The notes under the pieces were generated by a model, which saw nothing but the letters and a program-made list of their open reading frames with translations, had not been told where the DNA came from and did not search any database. This document shows, piece by piece, positions 11,355 to 21,232 of a stretch of 64,000 nt of DNA. Position 1 is the first letter of the stretch, and each line of letters begins with the position of its first letter. Location: positions 19,531,080-19,595,079 of the forward strand of contig CM066033.1 in NCBI GenBank assembly GCA_033557465.1. The letters are read 5' to 3'. Origin of the DNA: Ichthyophis bannanicus (taxonomy: Eukaryota; Chordata; Amphibia; Gymnophiona; Ichthyophiidae). Made by a program: the position numbers and the translations under genes.

Positions 11355-12974
11355 ATGGCCGGTGGAGGAATGAAGGGGGGTTCCAGTAAGCGCCACGGGC
11401 CTGGGAAGGCTAAGCCGGCCGGTCCTCGGAGGGGAGAGCCTGCTCCGTTGGGGCGCTCGGCTCCTCTTGGAAGAGGGACCAGGGGCAAGGCTCCGAGCCG
11501 TGGCCCAGCGTCCGACCGTGGTACTAGCCCTGTCACCAGGCCGGGGGGGCGGGTGGGTAGGGGGGTTTCGGCTGGCCGGTTAGCTGGGGGCCGGCGTGGT
11601 AGGTCAGCAGCCCCGGCTAGAGGTGCTTTGGGGCGGGGAGAGGCCCCCGGTGGCTTGGGGGTGGCTATAGGTCCCACGGGGGTGAGTGAAGGGGCGGCTC
11701 CTCAGTCGAGCACTGTGGTTATGGACGCTGCAAGTCCGGGGGGTGGATCTGCTCCTGCTGGGGCAGCCTATTCCCCCATGTGGGCGCATTGGCAGGGCGG
11801 GGGTCAAGGCTCTTCCCGCGCGGAATGGCTAGGGGCGTGGCAGCCGCCTTGGCCGGGGGCGGGTGTTCCTTCGCCTTTCCCTGTTTTTACTCCGCAGGTT
11901 TCGACTGGCTGGCACTACTTGGGGCAACCGTGGGGGGCTCCTGCTGGAGAGCTGGACGGCGGGAGGGCGAGCACAAGTGGAGGCCCCGTGTCTGTCGGAA
12001 GCGGAGGAGGAGCGGAAGCATCAGCGTTGACGCCACCAGAGCCGGGCGTGTCTTCCGAGGTAGCAGCACCAGTGGCAGGTGAGTTGGCTGCTAGGGTGAG
12101 GGCAGGGGAGGGGGGTAAGAAGCGAGCGACCAAGCGCAAGCGGTGTTCCGGTCACCGGCGGCGGCATTCGGGGTCCTCCTCTTCTTCAACTTCTGAGTCT
12201 TCGTCCGGCTCGGTGTCAGACGACTTGGCCGGGAGTCCGCGGGCCACTGGCGGGGAGGTCGGCGTGGGACAGGTGGGTTCGGTGCCTTCGGTGGCGTTTT
12301 TCTCGGAGTTATGGGAGGGGGTGCCAAAGACTCTGCGGAAAAAGATTGTAAAACGTCGCTACGTAGATATTTTCCGCTTACTCGAAGGTCGAAAACGGTC
12401 GGGGGATAGCCGACGGAAGCGTAAGGAGGACGAGAAGGCGGGTAGGGTCAAGAGAGTGGCTCGAAATGTGGTTAATTGGACTCGGTCTTTCTTGCGTTTG
12501 GCGAGTGTATGGGGTCATTCGCATCCGGAGCAGTACGGTATGCTGTTGGCTTACGCGGATTCCATACTGGAGGCCTCACAGACTCATGACGGTTGGGCTT
12601 GGCTCAACTATGATGAGAAATTCCGTGATAAGATGGAGGAGAATCGCCTGTTGTCGTGGGGAACGCAGGACATTAATCTTTGGCTAACGCAGATGGCGAT
12701 CAGACCTGGCGGGGGAAGTATGGGTGGGCAAAGAGGTGGAGTAGCCACCCCTGCGTGGGCGGATCGGCCCTTTCGATCGGGCGTGCCCCCTGTTTTGCAG
12801 AGAACTCCAGGGGGGGGGGGAGCGGGGGACTTGTGCTGGCGCTTCAACAAGTCTTCCTGCCCCTTTCCGGATTGCAAATTCCGGCACGCCTGCTCCGTCT
12901 GTAATGGGGGTCACTCAGCCCTCAAGTGTGTCAAGAAGAGTGGCGGGGGCGTGCCAGCCCCCAGCCACAAGTAA
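11355..12974 (+). CDS. Ngaro gag-like nucleic-acid-binding protein
   Basis: An open frame without stops runs to 12974; the first good start is ATG at 11355 in a strong context (GCCATGG), giving about 539 residues. The N-terminal 260 residues are low-complexity Gly/Pro/Arg/Ala. A basic patch (KKRATKRKR) and a Ser-rich stretch follow. A structured part begins near 'FFSELWEGVPKTLRKKI' and includes WTRSFLRLASVWGHSHPEQYG. The C-terminus has paired Cys/His motifs: CWRFNKSSCPFPDCKFRH (CCCH) and CSVCNGGHSALKC (CX2CX4HX4C). This is the usual architecture of Ngaro ORF1, presumed to package element RNA. It overlaps the RT frame by 71 bp in a different frame, so RT needs frameshifting, reinitiation or separate initiation. 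Confidence 0.85.
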   Translation: MAGGGMKGGSSKRHGPGKAKPAGPRRGEPAPLGRSAPLGRGTRGKAPSRGPASDRGTSPVTRPGGRVGRGVSAGRLAGGRRGRSAAPARGALGRGEAPGGLGVAIGPTGVSEGAAPQSSTVVMDAASPGGGSAPAGAAYSPMWAHWQGGGQGSSRAEWLGAWQPPWPGAGVPSPFPVFTPQVSTGWHYLGQPWGAPAGELDGGRASTSGGPVSVGSGGGAEASALTPPEPGVSSEVAAPVAGELAARVRAGEGGKKRATKRKRCSGHRRRHSGSSSSSTSESSSGSVSDDLAGSPRATGGEVGVGQVGSVPSVAFFSELWEGVPKTLRKKIVKRRYVDIFRLLEGRKRSGDSRRKRKEDEKAGRVKRVARNVVNWTRSFLRLASVWGHSHPEQYGMLLAYADSILEASQTHDGWAWLNYDEKFRDKMEENRLLSWGTQDINLWLTQMAIRPGGGSMGGQRGGVATPAWADRPFRSGVPPVLQRTPGGGGAGDLCWRFNKSSCPFPDCKFRHACSVCNGGHSALKCVKKSGGGVPAPSHK

Positions 12975-14586
12975 TGGGGACGTCTGGAGTTTGGCCCCCA
13001 CCCCGGTTGCGATTGATGGGTTAGGCCCGTGGCTTAGGAAGTATCCGAAGCGACAGGTCAGTGGTCTTTTGGAATACGGGTTTAAGGAGGGGTTTCCCAT
13101 ACCGGTGGTGGGCAGTGTAGGGGTACACAAGGCGCGGAATTCGCCTTCGGTGCGGCGTTTCGCGCAGCTGGTACGAGATAAGTTGGCAACTGAGCTGGCC
13201 TTAGGTAGGGTGGCGGGTCCTTTCGGAGAGCGACCTTTTGCAGAGTTTGTGGTTTCTCCGTTGGGTATCATTCCAAAGAAGGAGCCGGGGAAGTATCGCC
13301 TGATACATAATCTTTCTTTTCCTATTGGTTCCTCAGTTAATGATCACATTCCTAAGGTTTTGTGTGCCGTACGTTACGCATCCTTTGATGAGGCTGTTGA
13401 GCTTGTACGTGCCTGTGGGCCGGGGTGCTTGATGTCAAAAGTGGATATTGAATCCGCTTTCCGTTTATTGCCGGTGCACCCTTCTGCTTTCCATTTGTTG
13501 GGGTTTTGCTTCGAAGGGCAATTTTACTTCGATAAATGCATGCCTATGGGCTGTTCGATTTCCTGTGCGTATTTCGAACAGTTTAGCTCCTTTTTACACT
13601 GGGCATTCGTGGACTGGGTGGGATGCGGCTCGGTAGTGCATTACTTAGATGACTTCCTCTTCGTGGGGCCGGCGCATACGGGGCAGTGCAAGGCTTTGTT
13701 GGATGGGTTTGTCCAGTTGGCCCGAGTGTGGGGTGTTCCATTAGCATCCGAAAAGACGGCGGGTCCGGCGACTACTCTTACCTTTTTGGGAGTGGAGTTG
13801 GATTCCGTGGCGTTGGTGGCCCGCTTGCCGGAGGAGAAAGTTACGAGTCTGCGGGTGTTGGTCGCCGACGCGCTGGGTTCTAGTAAGCTAACGCTGCGGG
13901 AGATGCAGTCTTTGGTGGGGTCCCTGAATTTTGCGTGTCGGGTGATCCCGATGGGGAGAGTGTTCTTGCGCCGGTTGTCCGCAGCTACTGCAGGCGTCTC
14001 TAGGCCGCATCATCGGATTCGGATGTCACGCAGCTTGCGGGCAGACCTGCGGATTTGGGACGATTTTCTTCGTGACTTTAATGGTACCACGGTGCTGAGA
14101 GACCCGGAGGTGACTTCTGCGGATCTGCAGTTGTATACTGATGCAGCAGGGGGTTCCGGTTTGGGGATTTATTTTGGGGGCGCATGGTGCGCAGAAGGCT
14201 GGCCTCAATCCTGGCGAGCGGTGGGGCTTACGAGGAATATTACCTTCCTCGAGTTGTTTCCCATTTTGGTGGTCCTGTCGTTGTGGCCAGATAGACTCCG
14301 CAATCGCAGAGTGCGCTGGTGGTGCGACAACGAGGCGGTAGTGTCGGTGATCAATAACTATTCCCCAAGATGTCAGCCGGTAGCTGACCTGATGCGGCAG
14401 GTGGTCTTTTCATGCTTGCAGTTGAATTTAGTGATTAAGGCTCGTCATATTCCGGGGAGTCATAACCAGATTGCCGATGCTCTTTCCCGTTTCAAGTGGG
14501 CGCTGTTTCGAACCTTGGCGCCAGATGCGGACGACGTGGGATCTGCGGTCCCGGAGCATTTATGGCGGATTGGCCTCCAGCCATGA
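12904..14586 (+). CDS. Ngaro reverse transcriptase-RNase H
   Basis: 560 codons, uninterrupted, starting ATG at 12904. RT fingers motif: FVVSPLGIIPKKEPGKYRLI. Palm motif A: SKVDIESAFRLLPVH. MGCSISCAYFEQF corresponds to motif B. The catalytic box is YLDD at residues 247-250 (bases 13642-13653), followed by FLGVELDS. RNase H begins near residue 409 with LYTDAAGGSGLG; a WWCDNEAVV segment and ADALSR at the end give the remaining acidic positions. Both Asp residues of the YxDD box are present, so the enzyme looks catalytically complete. The stop codon overlaps the start of the next ORF as ATGA (14583-14586). Confidence 0.92.
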   Translation: MGVTQPSSVSRRVAGACQPPATSNGDVWSLAPTPVAIDGLGPWLRKYPKRQVSGLLEYGFKEGFPIPVVGSVGVHKARNSPSVRRFAQLVRDKLATELALGRVAGPFGERPFAEFVVSPLGIIPKKEPGKYRLIHNLSFPIGSSVNDHIPKVLCAVRYASFDEAVELVRACGPGCLMSKVDIESAFRLLPVHPSAFHLLGFCFEGQFYFDKCMPMGCSISCAYFEQFSSFLHWAFVDWVGCGSVVHYLDDFLFVGPAHTGQCKALLDGFVQLARVWGVPLASEKTAGPATTLTFLGVELDSVALVARLPEEKVTSLRVLVADALGSSKLTLREMQSLVGSLNFACRVIPMGRVFLRRLSAATAGVSRPHHRIRMSRSLRADLRIWDDFLRDFNGTTVLRDPEVTSADLQLYTDAAGGSGLGIYFGGAWCAEGWPQSWRAVGLTRNITFLELFPILVVLSLWPDRLRNRRVRWWCDNEAVVSVINNYSPRCQPVADLMRQVVFSCLQLNLVIKARHIPGSHNQIADALSRFKWALFRTLAPDADDVGSAVPEHLWRIGLQP

Positions 14587-15454
14587 TCGAGCTGTTGCGG
14601 AAGTCCGTTTCCTCGGCGACATGGGTCACGTATCAACGTGGCTACTGCAGTGTGGTGTCCTTCTTGCTACTCCATGGATGGCGTCCCGGGCCAGCGTCGG
14701 ATCTGCTTCTGGGTCAGTATGTGGCGGCGGCTAAGGAACAGGGCCTGTCACGGACTACTGTCCGAAGGAACTTAGCAGGATTTGCCTTTTTCGCACGGGC
14801 TATCGGGTGGGAGGGGGATTTTTAATGCGTACATTGTTGCGGGGTTGGGAGCGGTCCAGTCCCTCGCCCGGGGATTGGCGGCGTCCTATTACTCATGACT
14901 TACTGCGTCGGTTATGCGGGGCCTTGCCGCAGGTGGTGGCCTCCTACTATGAAGGGGTGCTCTTTCGGGCCGTTTTTTCGTTAGCCTTTTTCGGCGCATT
15001 TCGGGTGGGCGAGCTGGTTTCGGAGTCGGGGCGGCTTCACAATGGGAGGGAGGTGCATGTGCATCACGTGCACTTGCTCGGGAGTAGGGTTCGTATCCGC
15101 CTTGCCCGTTCTAAGACGGATCAGGCGGGTAAAGGTATGTGGGTGGACTTGGCAGCGGTTCAGGGTTCCCCCTCGTGTCCGGTCGCGTTACTGCAAGCGT
15201 ACTTACGCGTTCGTCCGGAGGTTGGCGGTAGCCTTTTTATCCATCAGGACGAGCGGGTTCTTACGCGTTTCCAATTTACCGCAGTGCTACGGCTAGCATT
15301 ACGACAGATAGGTGAGGACCCTGGTGCCTTCGCCCCTCATTCCTTCCGGATCGGGGCGGCGACCAGTGCGGCGGTGGCCGGGCTGCCCGATCAGGAGATA
15401 CAGCGCATTGGGCGTTGGCGGTCGGGAGCTTTCCACAGCTATGTGCGTTTGTAG
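14583..15454 (+). pseudogene. Ngaro tyrosine recombinase, one frameshift
   Basis: Starts at the ATG overlapping the RT stop. The N-terminal SAM-like/core-binding half (to 14825) reads KSVSSATWVTYQRGY and SRTTVRRNLAGFAFFAR. At the T-run 14816-14822 the frame changes by one base and the catalytic half continues to 15454. Visible catalytic residues: Arg in FFGAFRVGEL (near 15000), the HxxR pair in APHSFRIGAAT (His codon 15338-15340, Arg codon 15347-15349), GRWRS, and the nucleophile Tyr in HSYVRL (codon 15440-15442). These are the residues expected of a Ngaro YR, which integrates circular cDNA. With a single indel in a homopolymer, this could be a recent mutation or an assembly error. Confidence 0.87.
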
Positions 15455-15498
15455 GGGAGTGGGGGGGGGCACTAACGGGGCTATTCTTTGTCTTTCAG

Positions 15499-16116
15499 AT
15501 GTGGGGCATAGAAGCTGCTGGATTCTTGGCCACTCCTTTGTCTTCTGGGCGGGTCGGCGAGCAGCGACGCGCCCAATGGGGCTGAATTTGGGACTTTCCG
15601 AGCAGGCGGTGACGATCACATGGCTGGGCGAGCGCGGACTCCGGTGGATCCAACTCCTGCCTTTGCTTCGGCACCTCCAGCGTACCAGAGGCGCCCCGGA
15701 TGTGTTACTGCTCCACTTAGGTGGCAACGATCTCGCTTCATGGACTTGCCGGCAGTTGATTCGAGCAGCTATCAAGGACTTTGGGGTGGTTTTGGGGATG
15801 TTTTCCGGATGTATTATTGCTATGGTCGGATATCATTCCAAGGCCGTCCTGTAGGGCTCAGCGACGGTGGTCATGGGGTGTGACCAAAATTAACCGTCAA
15901 ATTGGCCGGTGGGTGGGCCAGCAAGGGGGCTGTCAAATATTTCACCCTTGGGTGGACGTGGACTGCCCTGGCCTCTATAGGCCGGATGGGGTGCACTTGT
16001 CCCCAATAGGGCTAGATTTACTGCTTAACGATTGGCAGGAGGCCTTGGAAGGTATTCCGTTGGGGGCGAGGGCTGGTCGCAGCTTACCTTTGGGGGGCGG
16101 CTCTGGTCGTGGCTGA
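15499..16116 (+). pseudogene. Ngaro SGNH/GDSL hydrolase-like domain, one frameshift
   Basis: The block-I motif is GHSFVFW (Ser kept, Gly-His-Ser in place of Gly-Asp-Ser). Block III is LHLGGNDLA. In another frame, WSDIIPRPS precedes a block-V motif RPDGVHLSPIG that supplies Asp and His. The frame changes near 15820. The domain follows the recombinase by about 45 bp and begins directly after CTTTGTCTTTCAG, which looks like a 3' splice site (AG at 15497-15498), and has no obvious ATG of its own in that frame. SGNH domains are known in some vertebrate Ngaro elements and in CR1 ORF1; their role in transposition is not settled. Splicing is inferred. Confidence 0.75.
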
Positions 16117-16127
16117 CCTGAGCCGGT

Positions 16128-16524
16128 GGCGGGATCCCGGAGGTTTCCGGGGTCCGGAGCCGGTGGCAAGCATGAGGGCGGGGGTGGGGTACCCCCGACC
16201 CGGTTAACCCCTCAGGCTTTTGCTAATAGCATGGCGAAGCCGGAAGAGGGAGGGCGTGGAAAATGTCGGGCCTGTGCCCGGGGGAAGCGGATGCGGCGTC
16301 ACCTTGCTACTAACACGGCGGGTGAGAGCTCGCTCTGCTTGGGGGGGGTGGGAGTTAAAATGTGTTGATGTTGTATTATGTGTGTTTAAAAGGTTATTAA
16401 AGCTGCGACCAGTTTAAGTCCCAAATGGTTGTCATGTGTTTGTTTTGAATTAATCTGTCGGGGAAAGGAAAGTTGGGGTGGGGCCTGGGGGGGGGCGAGA
16501 GGCGACATGCCGCCTTACCCGGTT
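16128..16524 (+). repeat. Ngaro split direct repeat B1
   Basis: About 397 bp from GGCGGGATCCCGGAGG to CTTACCCGGTT, repeated at 16866-17262. It includes GGTTATTAAAGCTGC (ATTAAA, a possible polyadenylation signal near 16396). It directly abuts A2 at 16525, the B1/A2 junction expected for Ngaro. Confidence 0.88.
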
Positions 16525-16785
16525 ACAGCAAGGCCGCGGGCCCCGTCCGCGTGGCCGCTCCTAACCGGGGGGGTGGCGGGCCGTTCGCCCCCCCCCTCGG
16601 TTGCGGCGGCGTGCGGCTCGTTGGTGCCCGCGCGGCCGGGCGCCTCATTGGCTCCCCGCGGCGTTTAAAACGCCCGGGAGCCAATGAGGAGGCTAGGACC
16701 TGGCAGCGGGGGGGGGGGGGTCGGGGGCGCGGGGACCCCGCACGGCATCGGCAGTGGCTGGGTCACGGCTGGCGGCTCCAGACGT
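16525..16785 (+). repeat. Ngaro split direct repeat A2
   Basis: Begins ACAGCAAGGCCGCGGG and repeats A1 including the inverted CCAAT palindrome. It differs from A1 by a handful of substitutions and changes in G-run length. Between A2 and B2 (16786-16865) lies about 80 bp of unique G-rich spacer. Confidence 0.88.
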
Positions 16786-16865
16786 CCCGCCCGCCCACCC
16801 TGGCTGGGGGAGGCTTTGGTTGGGGGGGCTTTTGGGTTGTTGCAGCTGGAGGGGGGGGGGGCTTT

Positions 16866-17262
16866 GGCGGGATCCCGGAGGTTTCCGGGGTCCGGAGCCG
16901 GTGGCAAGCATGAGGGCGGGGGTGGGGTACCCCCGACCCGGTTAACCCCTCAGGCTTTTGCTAATAGCATGGCGAAGCCGGAAGAGGGAGGGCGTGGACA
17001 ATGTCGGGCCGGTGCCCGGGGGAAGCGGATGCGGCGTCACCTTGCTACTAACACGGCGGGTGAGAGCTCGCTCTGCTGGGGGGGGGGTGGGAGTTAAAAT
17101 GTGTTGATGTTGTATTATGTGTGTTTAAAAGGTTATTAAAGCTGCGACCAGTTTAAGTCCCAAATGGTTGTCATGTGTTTGTTTTGAATTAATCTGTCGG
17201 GGAAAGGAAAGTTGGGGTGGGGCCTGGGGAGGGCGAGAGGCGACATGCCGCCTTACCCGGTT
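16866..17262 (+). repeat. Ngaro split direct repeat B2
   Basis: Near-identical to B1, ending CCCGGTT followed by ACA and then CR1-A sequence. The high B1/B2 identity argues for a recent insertion. Confidence 0.88.
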
Positions 17263-17265
17263 ACA

Positions 17266-17438
17266 AAGGAGACCCAAGTAAAGCACTGCTTGCCGCAATA
17301 CAAGCATTCTGAAACCTGTATGTCTTTTTGGGAAACTGCTAGGTACTTGTAACTTGGATTGGCCACTGTTGGAAACAGGATACTGGGCTTGATGGATCTT
17401 GGTCTGAACTAGTATGACATTTCTTATGTTTCTATGAA
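17266..17438 (+). repeat. CR1-A 3' end
   Basis: Continues the CR1 3' UTR interrupted at 10727: 'tttttgggaaactgctaggtac', then 'ttggccactgttggaaacaggatactgggcttgatgg', ending in the CTTATGTT-type terminal repeat. The same text ends CR1-B (37800-37940) and CR1-C (39535-39608). The ending matches CR1/L3-type LINEs. Confidence 0.88.
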
Positions 17439-17775
17439 TATAACTAGTCCATCTGGGAGTTGCAGAGTCTTTCGCAAATTCTCAGTGGACTTTAGTAGCT
17501 GTAATGTGAGTGAAGGGATTCAGGACGGATGCTAGAGGTAAGGATGAGACACCCAGAACCAGTAGGATGAAATCCAGTGGTCTGTTCTTCTCTCTTCATG
17601 TGCTATTTCTGACTTGTACCAGTCTACAAGCAAAACCAGCTCCCATTTCGTTTATACTGTATGGCTCCTTAGCCCAGCAAATATCTTTGAAGAATTCTAT
17701 GGGGATAATTCATTATCTGTGTCCTTCTCTATAGCTGTAAAAATTAGTGATCTTACTTTCACTTATATTCAATAG

Positions 17776-19759
17776 GTAATGGATCCAGACATAACAGTGA
17801 GAGAATGGAAATGTTTAATGGGCAACAGAGGAAGAAATGGAAACAGAGGGACCCCTCCAGAACAGATCCTTCAGCTGACTGTGAAGAAGGTATCGGTAGA
17901 GGAACATTGCCAAGAGGGAAAGAAAAAGCTCAAAAAAGAGAGAGACCCAGCACATACACTGAAAAAGAGGATAATTCCAATCAGTGTCCAACTGTTGAAC
18001 AAATTAAGAGACTTAATGAAGAAGTGAAAACATTTCAAGGTACAGCATGTGAAGAAAGATGCACTAAGAAGCCAAACCTGACAGCAGAAAAACTGTTTCA
18101 TAGTCAAGTCAAGGCATTCCAGGGTACAGAAAGTAAAAAATGTTTTACACACAGGTCACAACTTAAAATTTATCAGAAGTATCTCAAAACACAGAAGCCA
18201 TTTGAATTCTTGCAGTGTGATAAAAATTTCAATCAAAAAGTTAACTTAAGAACTTCTGAAAGAAGCCACACTAGAGACAAACTCTTTAAATGTTCTCAAT
18301 GTGGAAAATGTTTTAAATCAAAATCACATCAAAGAAGTCATGAAATAATTCATAGTAGACTGAAACTATTTAAATGTTCTGAATGTCATAAAAGCTTCAA
18401 TCGAAAAGGTAATGTACAATTTCATGAAAAAATACACACTGGAGAAAAACATTTCAATGTTCGCAATGTCATAACAGGTTTACTAGTGAAGCTAGCCTAG
18501 AAATTCACAAAATTATTCACACTGGAAAGAAGCCATTTAAATGTTCTGAATGTGAGAAAAGCTTCAAAAAAAAAAGTAATCTACAACGTCATGAGAGAAT
18601 ACACACTGGAGAGAAACAATTTAAATGTTCTGAATGTGAGAAAAGCTTCACGCAAAAAGGTGATCTACAAATTCATGAGAGAATACACACTGGAGAGAAA
18701 CCATTTAAATGTTCTGAATGTGAGAAAAGCTTCATGAAAAAAAGTAGTCTACAAATTCATGAGAGAATACACACTGGAGAGAAACCATTTAAATGTTCTG
18801 GATGTGAGAAAAGCTTCACGCAAAAAGGTGATCTACAACGTCATGAGAGAATGCACACTGGAGAGAAACCATTTAAGTGTTCTGAATGTGAGAAAAGCTT
18901 CATGAAAAAAAGTAATCTACACATTCATGAGAGAATACACACTGGAGAGAAACCATTTAAATGTTCTGAATGTGAGAAAAGCTTCATGCAAAAAGGTGAT
19001 CTACAACGTCATGAGAGAATGCACACTGGAGAGAAACCATTTAAATGTTCTGAATGTGCGAAAAGCTTCACGCAAAAAAGTGATCTACAACGTCATGAGA
19101 GAATGCACACTGGAGAGAAACCATTTAAATGTTCTGAATGTGAGAAAAGCTTCATGAAAAAAAGTAGTCTACAAATTCATGAGAGAATACACACTGGAGA
19201 GAAACCATTTAAATGTTCTGAATGTGAGAAAAGCTTCACGCAAAACAGTAATCTACAACGTCATGAGAGAATGCACACTGGAGCAAAACCATTTAAATGT
19301 TCTGAATGTGAGAAAAGCTTCACACAAAAAAATGATCTACAAATTCACGAGAGAATACACACTGGAGAGAAACCATTTAAATGTTCTGAATGTGAGAAAA
19401 GCTTCACGCAAAAAAGTGATCTACAACGTCATGAGAGAATGCACACTGGAGAGAAACCATTTAAATGTTCTGAATGTGAGAAAAGCTTCACGCAAAAAAG
19501 TGATCTACAACGTCATGAGAGAATGCACACTGGAGAGAAACCATTTAAATGTTCTGAATGTGAGAAAAGCTTCACGCAAAAAAGTGATCTACAACGTCAT
19601 GAGAGAATGCACACTGGAGAGAAACCATTTAAATGTTCTGAATGTGAGAAAAGCTTCATGAAAAAAAGTAGTCTACAAATTCATGAGAGAATACACACTA
19701 GAGAAAAAACATTTCAATATTCACAATGTGATCGAGGTTTGCTACTAAAGCTAATCTAA
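17776..19759 (+). pseudogene. C2H2 zinc-finger protein, terminal exon with finger array, three frameshifts
   Basis: A polypyrimidine tract and AG (TTCACTTATATTCAATAG) precede GTAATGGATCC, so the exon probably starts at about 17776. The linker reads WKQRDPSRTDPSADCEE after one indel near 17800. Degenerate fingers follow; a one-base loss in an A-run near 18447 shifts the frame, and the next frame is open to 19759 with 15 fingers spaced every 84 bp from 18455. Each fits C-X2-C-X12-H-X3-H with TGEKPF linkers. Helix contact residues (-1,2,3,6) are mostly Q,S,D,R or K,S,S,I. A third indel near 19738 ends the frame. Such proteins bind DNA in the nucleus as repressors. No KRAB or other N-terminal exon is visible in the window; CR1-A and Ngaro lie upstream. 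Probably a pseudogene, though the finger block itself is undamaged. Confidence 0.85.
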
Positions 19760-20665
19760 GAATTCACACTGGAAAGAAGCAATTTAAATGTTCTCAATGT
19801 GTTAAAAGCTTTACTTGTAAAAGTGGCCTAAAACATCATGAAAGAGTAAACTCTGGAGAGAAATGATTTAAGTGTTCTGAATGTGATAAATGTTTCATAG
19901 CAAAATTTGATCAGAGAACACATGAACAAATTCATCGTGGACTGAAACCATTTAAATGTCCTACTTTGATAAAAGCTTCAATTAAAAAATTAGTCTGCAA
20001 ATGCATGAGAGAATAGACACTGGCGTGTAACAATTTAAATGTTCTGACTGTGATAAAAGCTTAAAGCGAAAAGGTAATCTAAAAATGCATGAAAGAATAC
20101 ATACCAGAAAAAAATTAGCCATGCTGGTTACATCTTACAAACTCTAGAAGGAAGCTTTTTTGCCACAATGCAAGTACTAGGCTGAGCATTAGCAGTAAAT
20201 TTTGAGAGACTGATATCATACTCCACACCCTGGCTTAGAAGTGAGGTTCATGACTGTTATAGTATGTGCAGAACTAGTCCATTTGGAGAAACCGCCCCGA
20301 GAAAAAAACATTTAAATGTTCACAATGTGATAAGAGGTTTGCTAACAAAGCTAACCTAAGAATTCATGAAAGAATACATACTGGAGAGAAGGCATCTAAA
20401 TGTTCTCAATGTATCAAAAACTTTACTTATAAAACTGGCCTAAAAATTCATGAAAGAGTACAATCTGGAGAGAAATGAGTTGAGATCTGAATGTAATAAA
20501 CATTTTATATCAAAATCAGATCAAATAAAGCATGAAATAATTCATAGTGGACTGGAACAATTTAAATATTCTGAATGTGATAAAATCTTCAATCAAAAAA
20601 GTAATCTGCACATGCATGAAAGAATACACACTGGAGATCACACTCCACATACCTTGGCTTAGAAG
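19760..20665 (+). pseudogene. Degenerate downstream zinc fingers with intercalated LINE-like segment
   Basis: Finger phrases ([25 protein letters not shown]) continue but with stops, missing Cys and frame changes. At 20121-20300 they are interrupted by a segment (TACAAACTCTAGAAGG to CATTTGGAGAAACCGCC) that also occurs near 25.0, 30.7 and 31.7 kb. Fingers resume at 20305 and stop again at 20640, where the second half of the same segment reappears (20640-20703). Confidence 0.75.
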
Positions 20666-20703
20666 TGAGGTTCATGGCTGTCATGGTATGCGCAAAACTA
20701 ATA

Positions 20704-21203
20704 ATTAACAACGCAAATAATCTATGAATATTGTTCCCAAAATGATTTTTTTCTAATTATTCTTTCACCCTAATGATGACACCAAATGCAATTTGAAAAA
20801 AACTCAAACAAATTGAAAAACCTTATATAAAAGAAGGGGAAAGGACCTCAGTTTTGTGCCTTAAATCAAAATTAGGATCCTTTGTTTGGTTCTAGGTCAC
20901 TCATCCTCATAAGTCATAAACACCCCTTCACTACAACTTATTTGATTTGATTTGGTTGCAAGCCTATAATCATCAATGCATCAAACAATTTGAAAACTTA
21001 TCTTCACAGCTGAAGCTAGTAGTGGTACTCTCGATGTGGCTGCGTAGCGCAAGGAAAACGCTTCAGGAGTGTAACCAAAAGACTCAAAAAAAAAATATAG
21101 AAAAGCTGTCATCATCTTTTCTTAATACTAACAAATGTATGTATAGAAAGACTTTTGAAAATCAACATGTTTAAGAATAAAAAGAATAGGATCATATGTT
21201 ACT
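20704..21203. other. Intergenic, nothing recognised
   Basis: A/T-rich sequence with no open frame over 75 codons and no repeat I recognise, ending where the RTE 3' end begins. Confidence 0.5.
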
Positions 21204-21232
21204 TGTTGTTGTTAAGTGCCATCGAGTCGGAG

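Larger units (their letters stand above)
10728..17262 (+). mobile_element. Ngaro-type tyrosine-recombinase retrotransposon, nearly complete
   Basis: A 6.5-kb element with the split direct repeat order A1 (10728-10984), ORFs, B1 (16128-16524), A2 (16525-16785), B2 (16866-17262). A1 and A2 begin with the same ACAGCAAGG; B1 and B2 both end CCCGGTT. It encodes, in order, a gag-like protein, RT-RNase H, a tyrosine recombinase and an SGNH hydrolase, the plan known for vertebrate Ngaro elements, which integrate as circles without target duplication. The CR1-A host sequence resumes directly at 17266 with no longer duplication visible. Composition is much richer in G and C than the flanks. It is the youngest layer of this nest and is damaged by only about two indels. 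Confidence 0.9.

Noticed and set aside
17776..19759. Intact, expressed zinc-finger gene
   Set aside because: Three separate frame changes and no upstream domain exon in the window; possible only if all three are sequencing errors.
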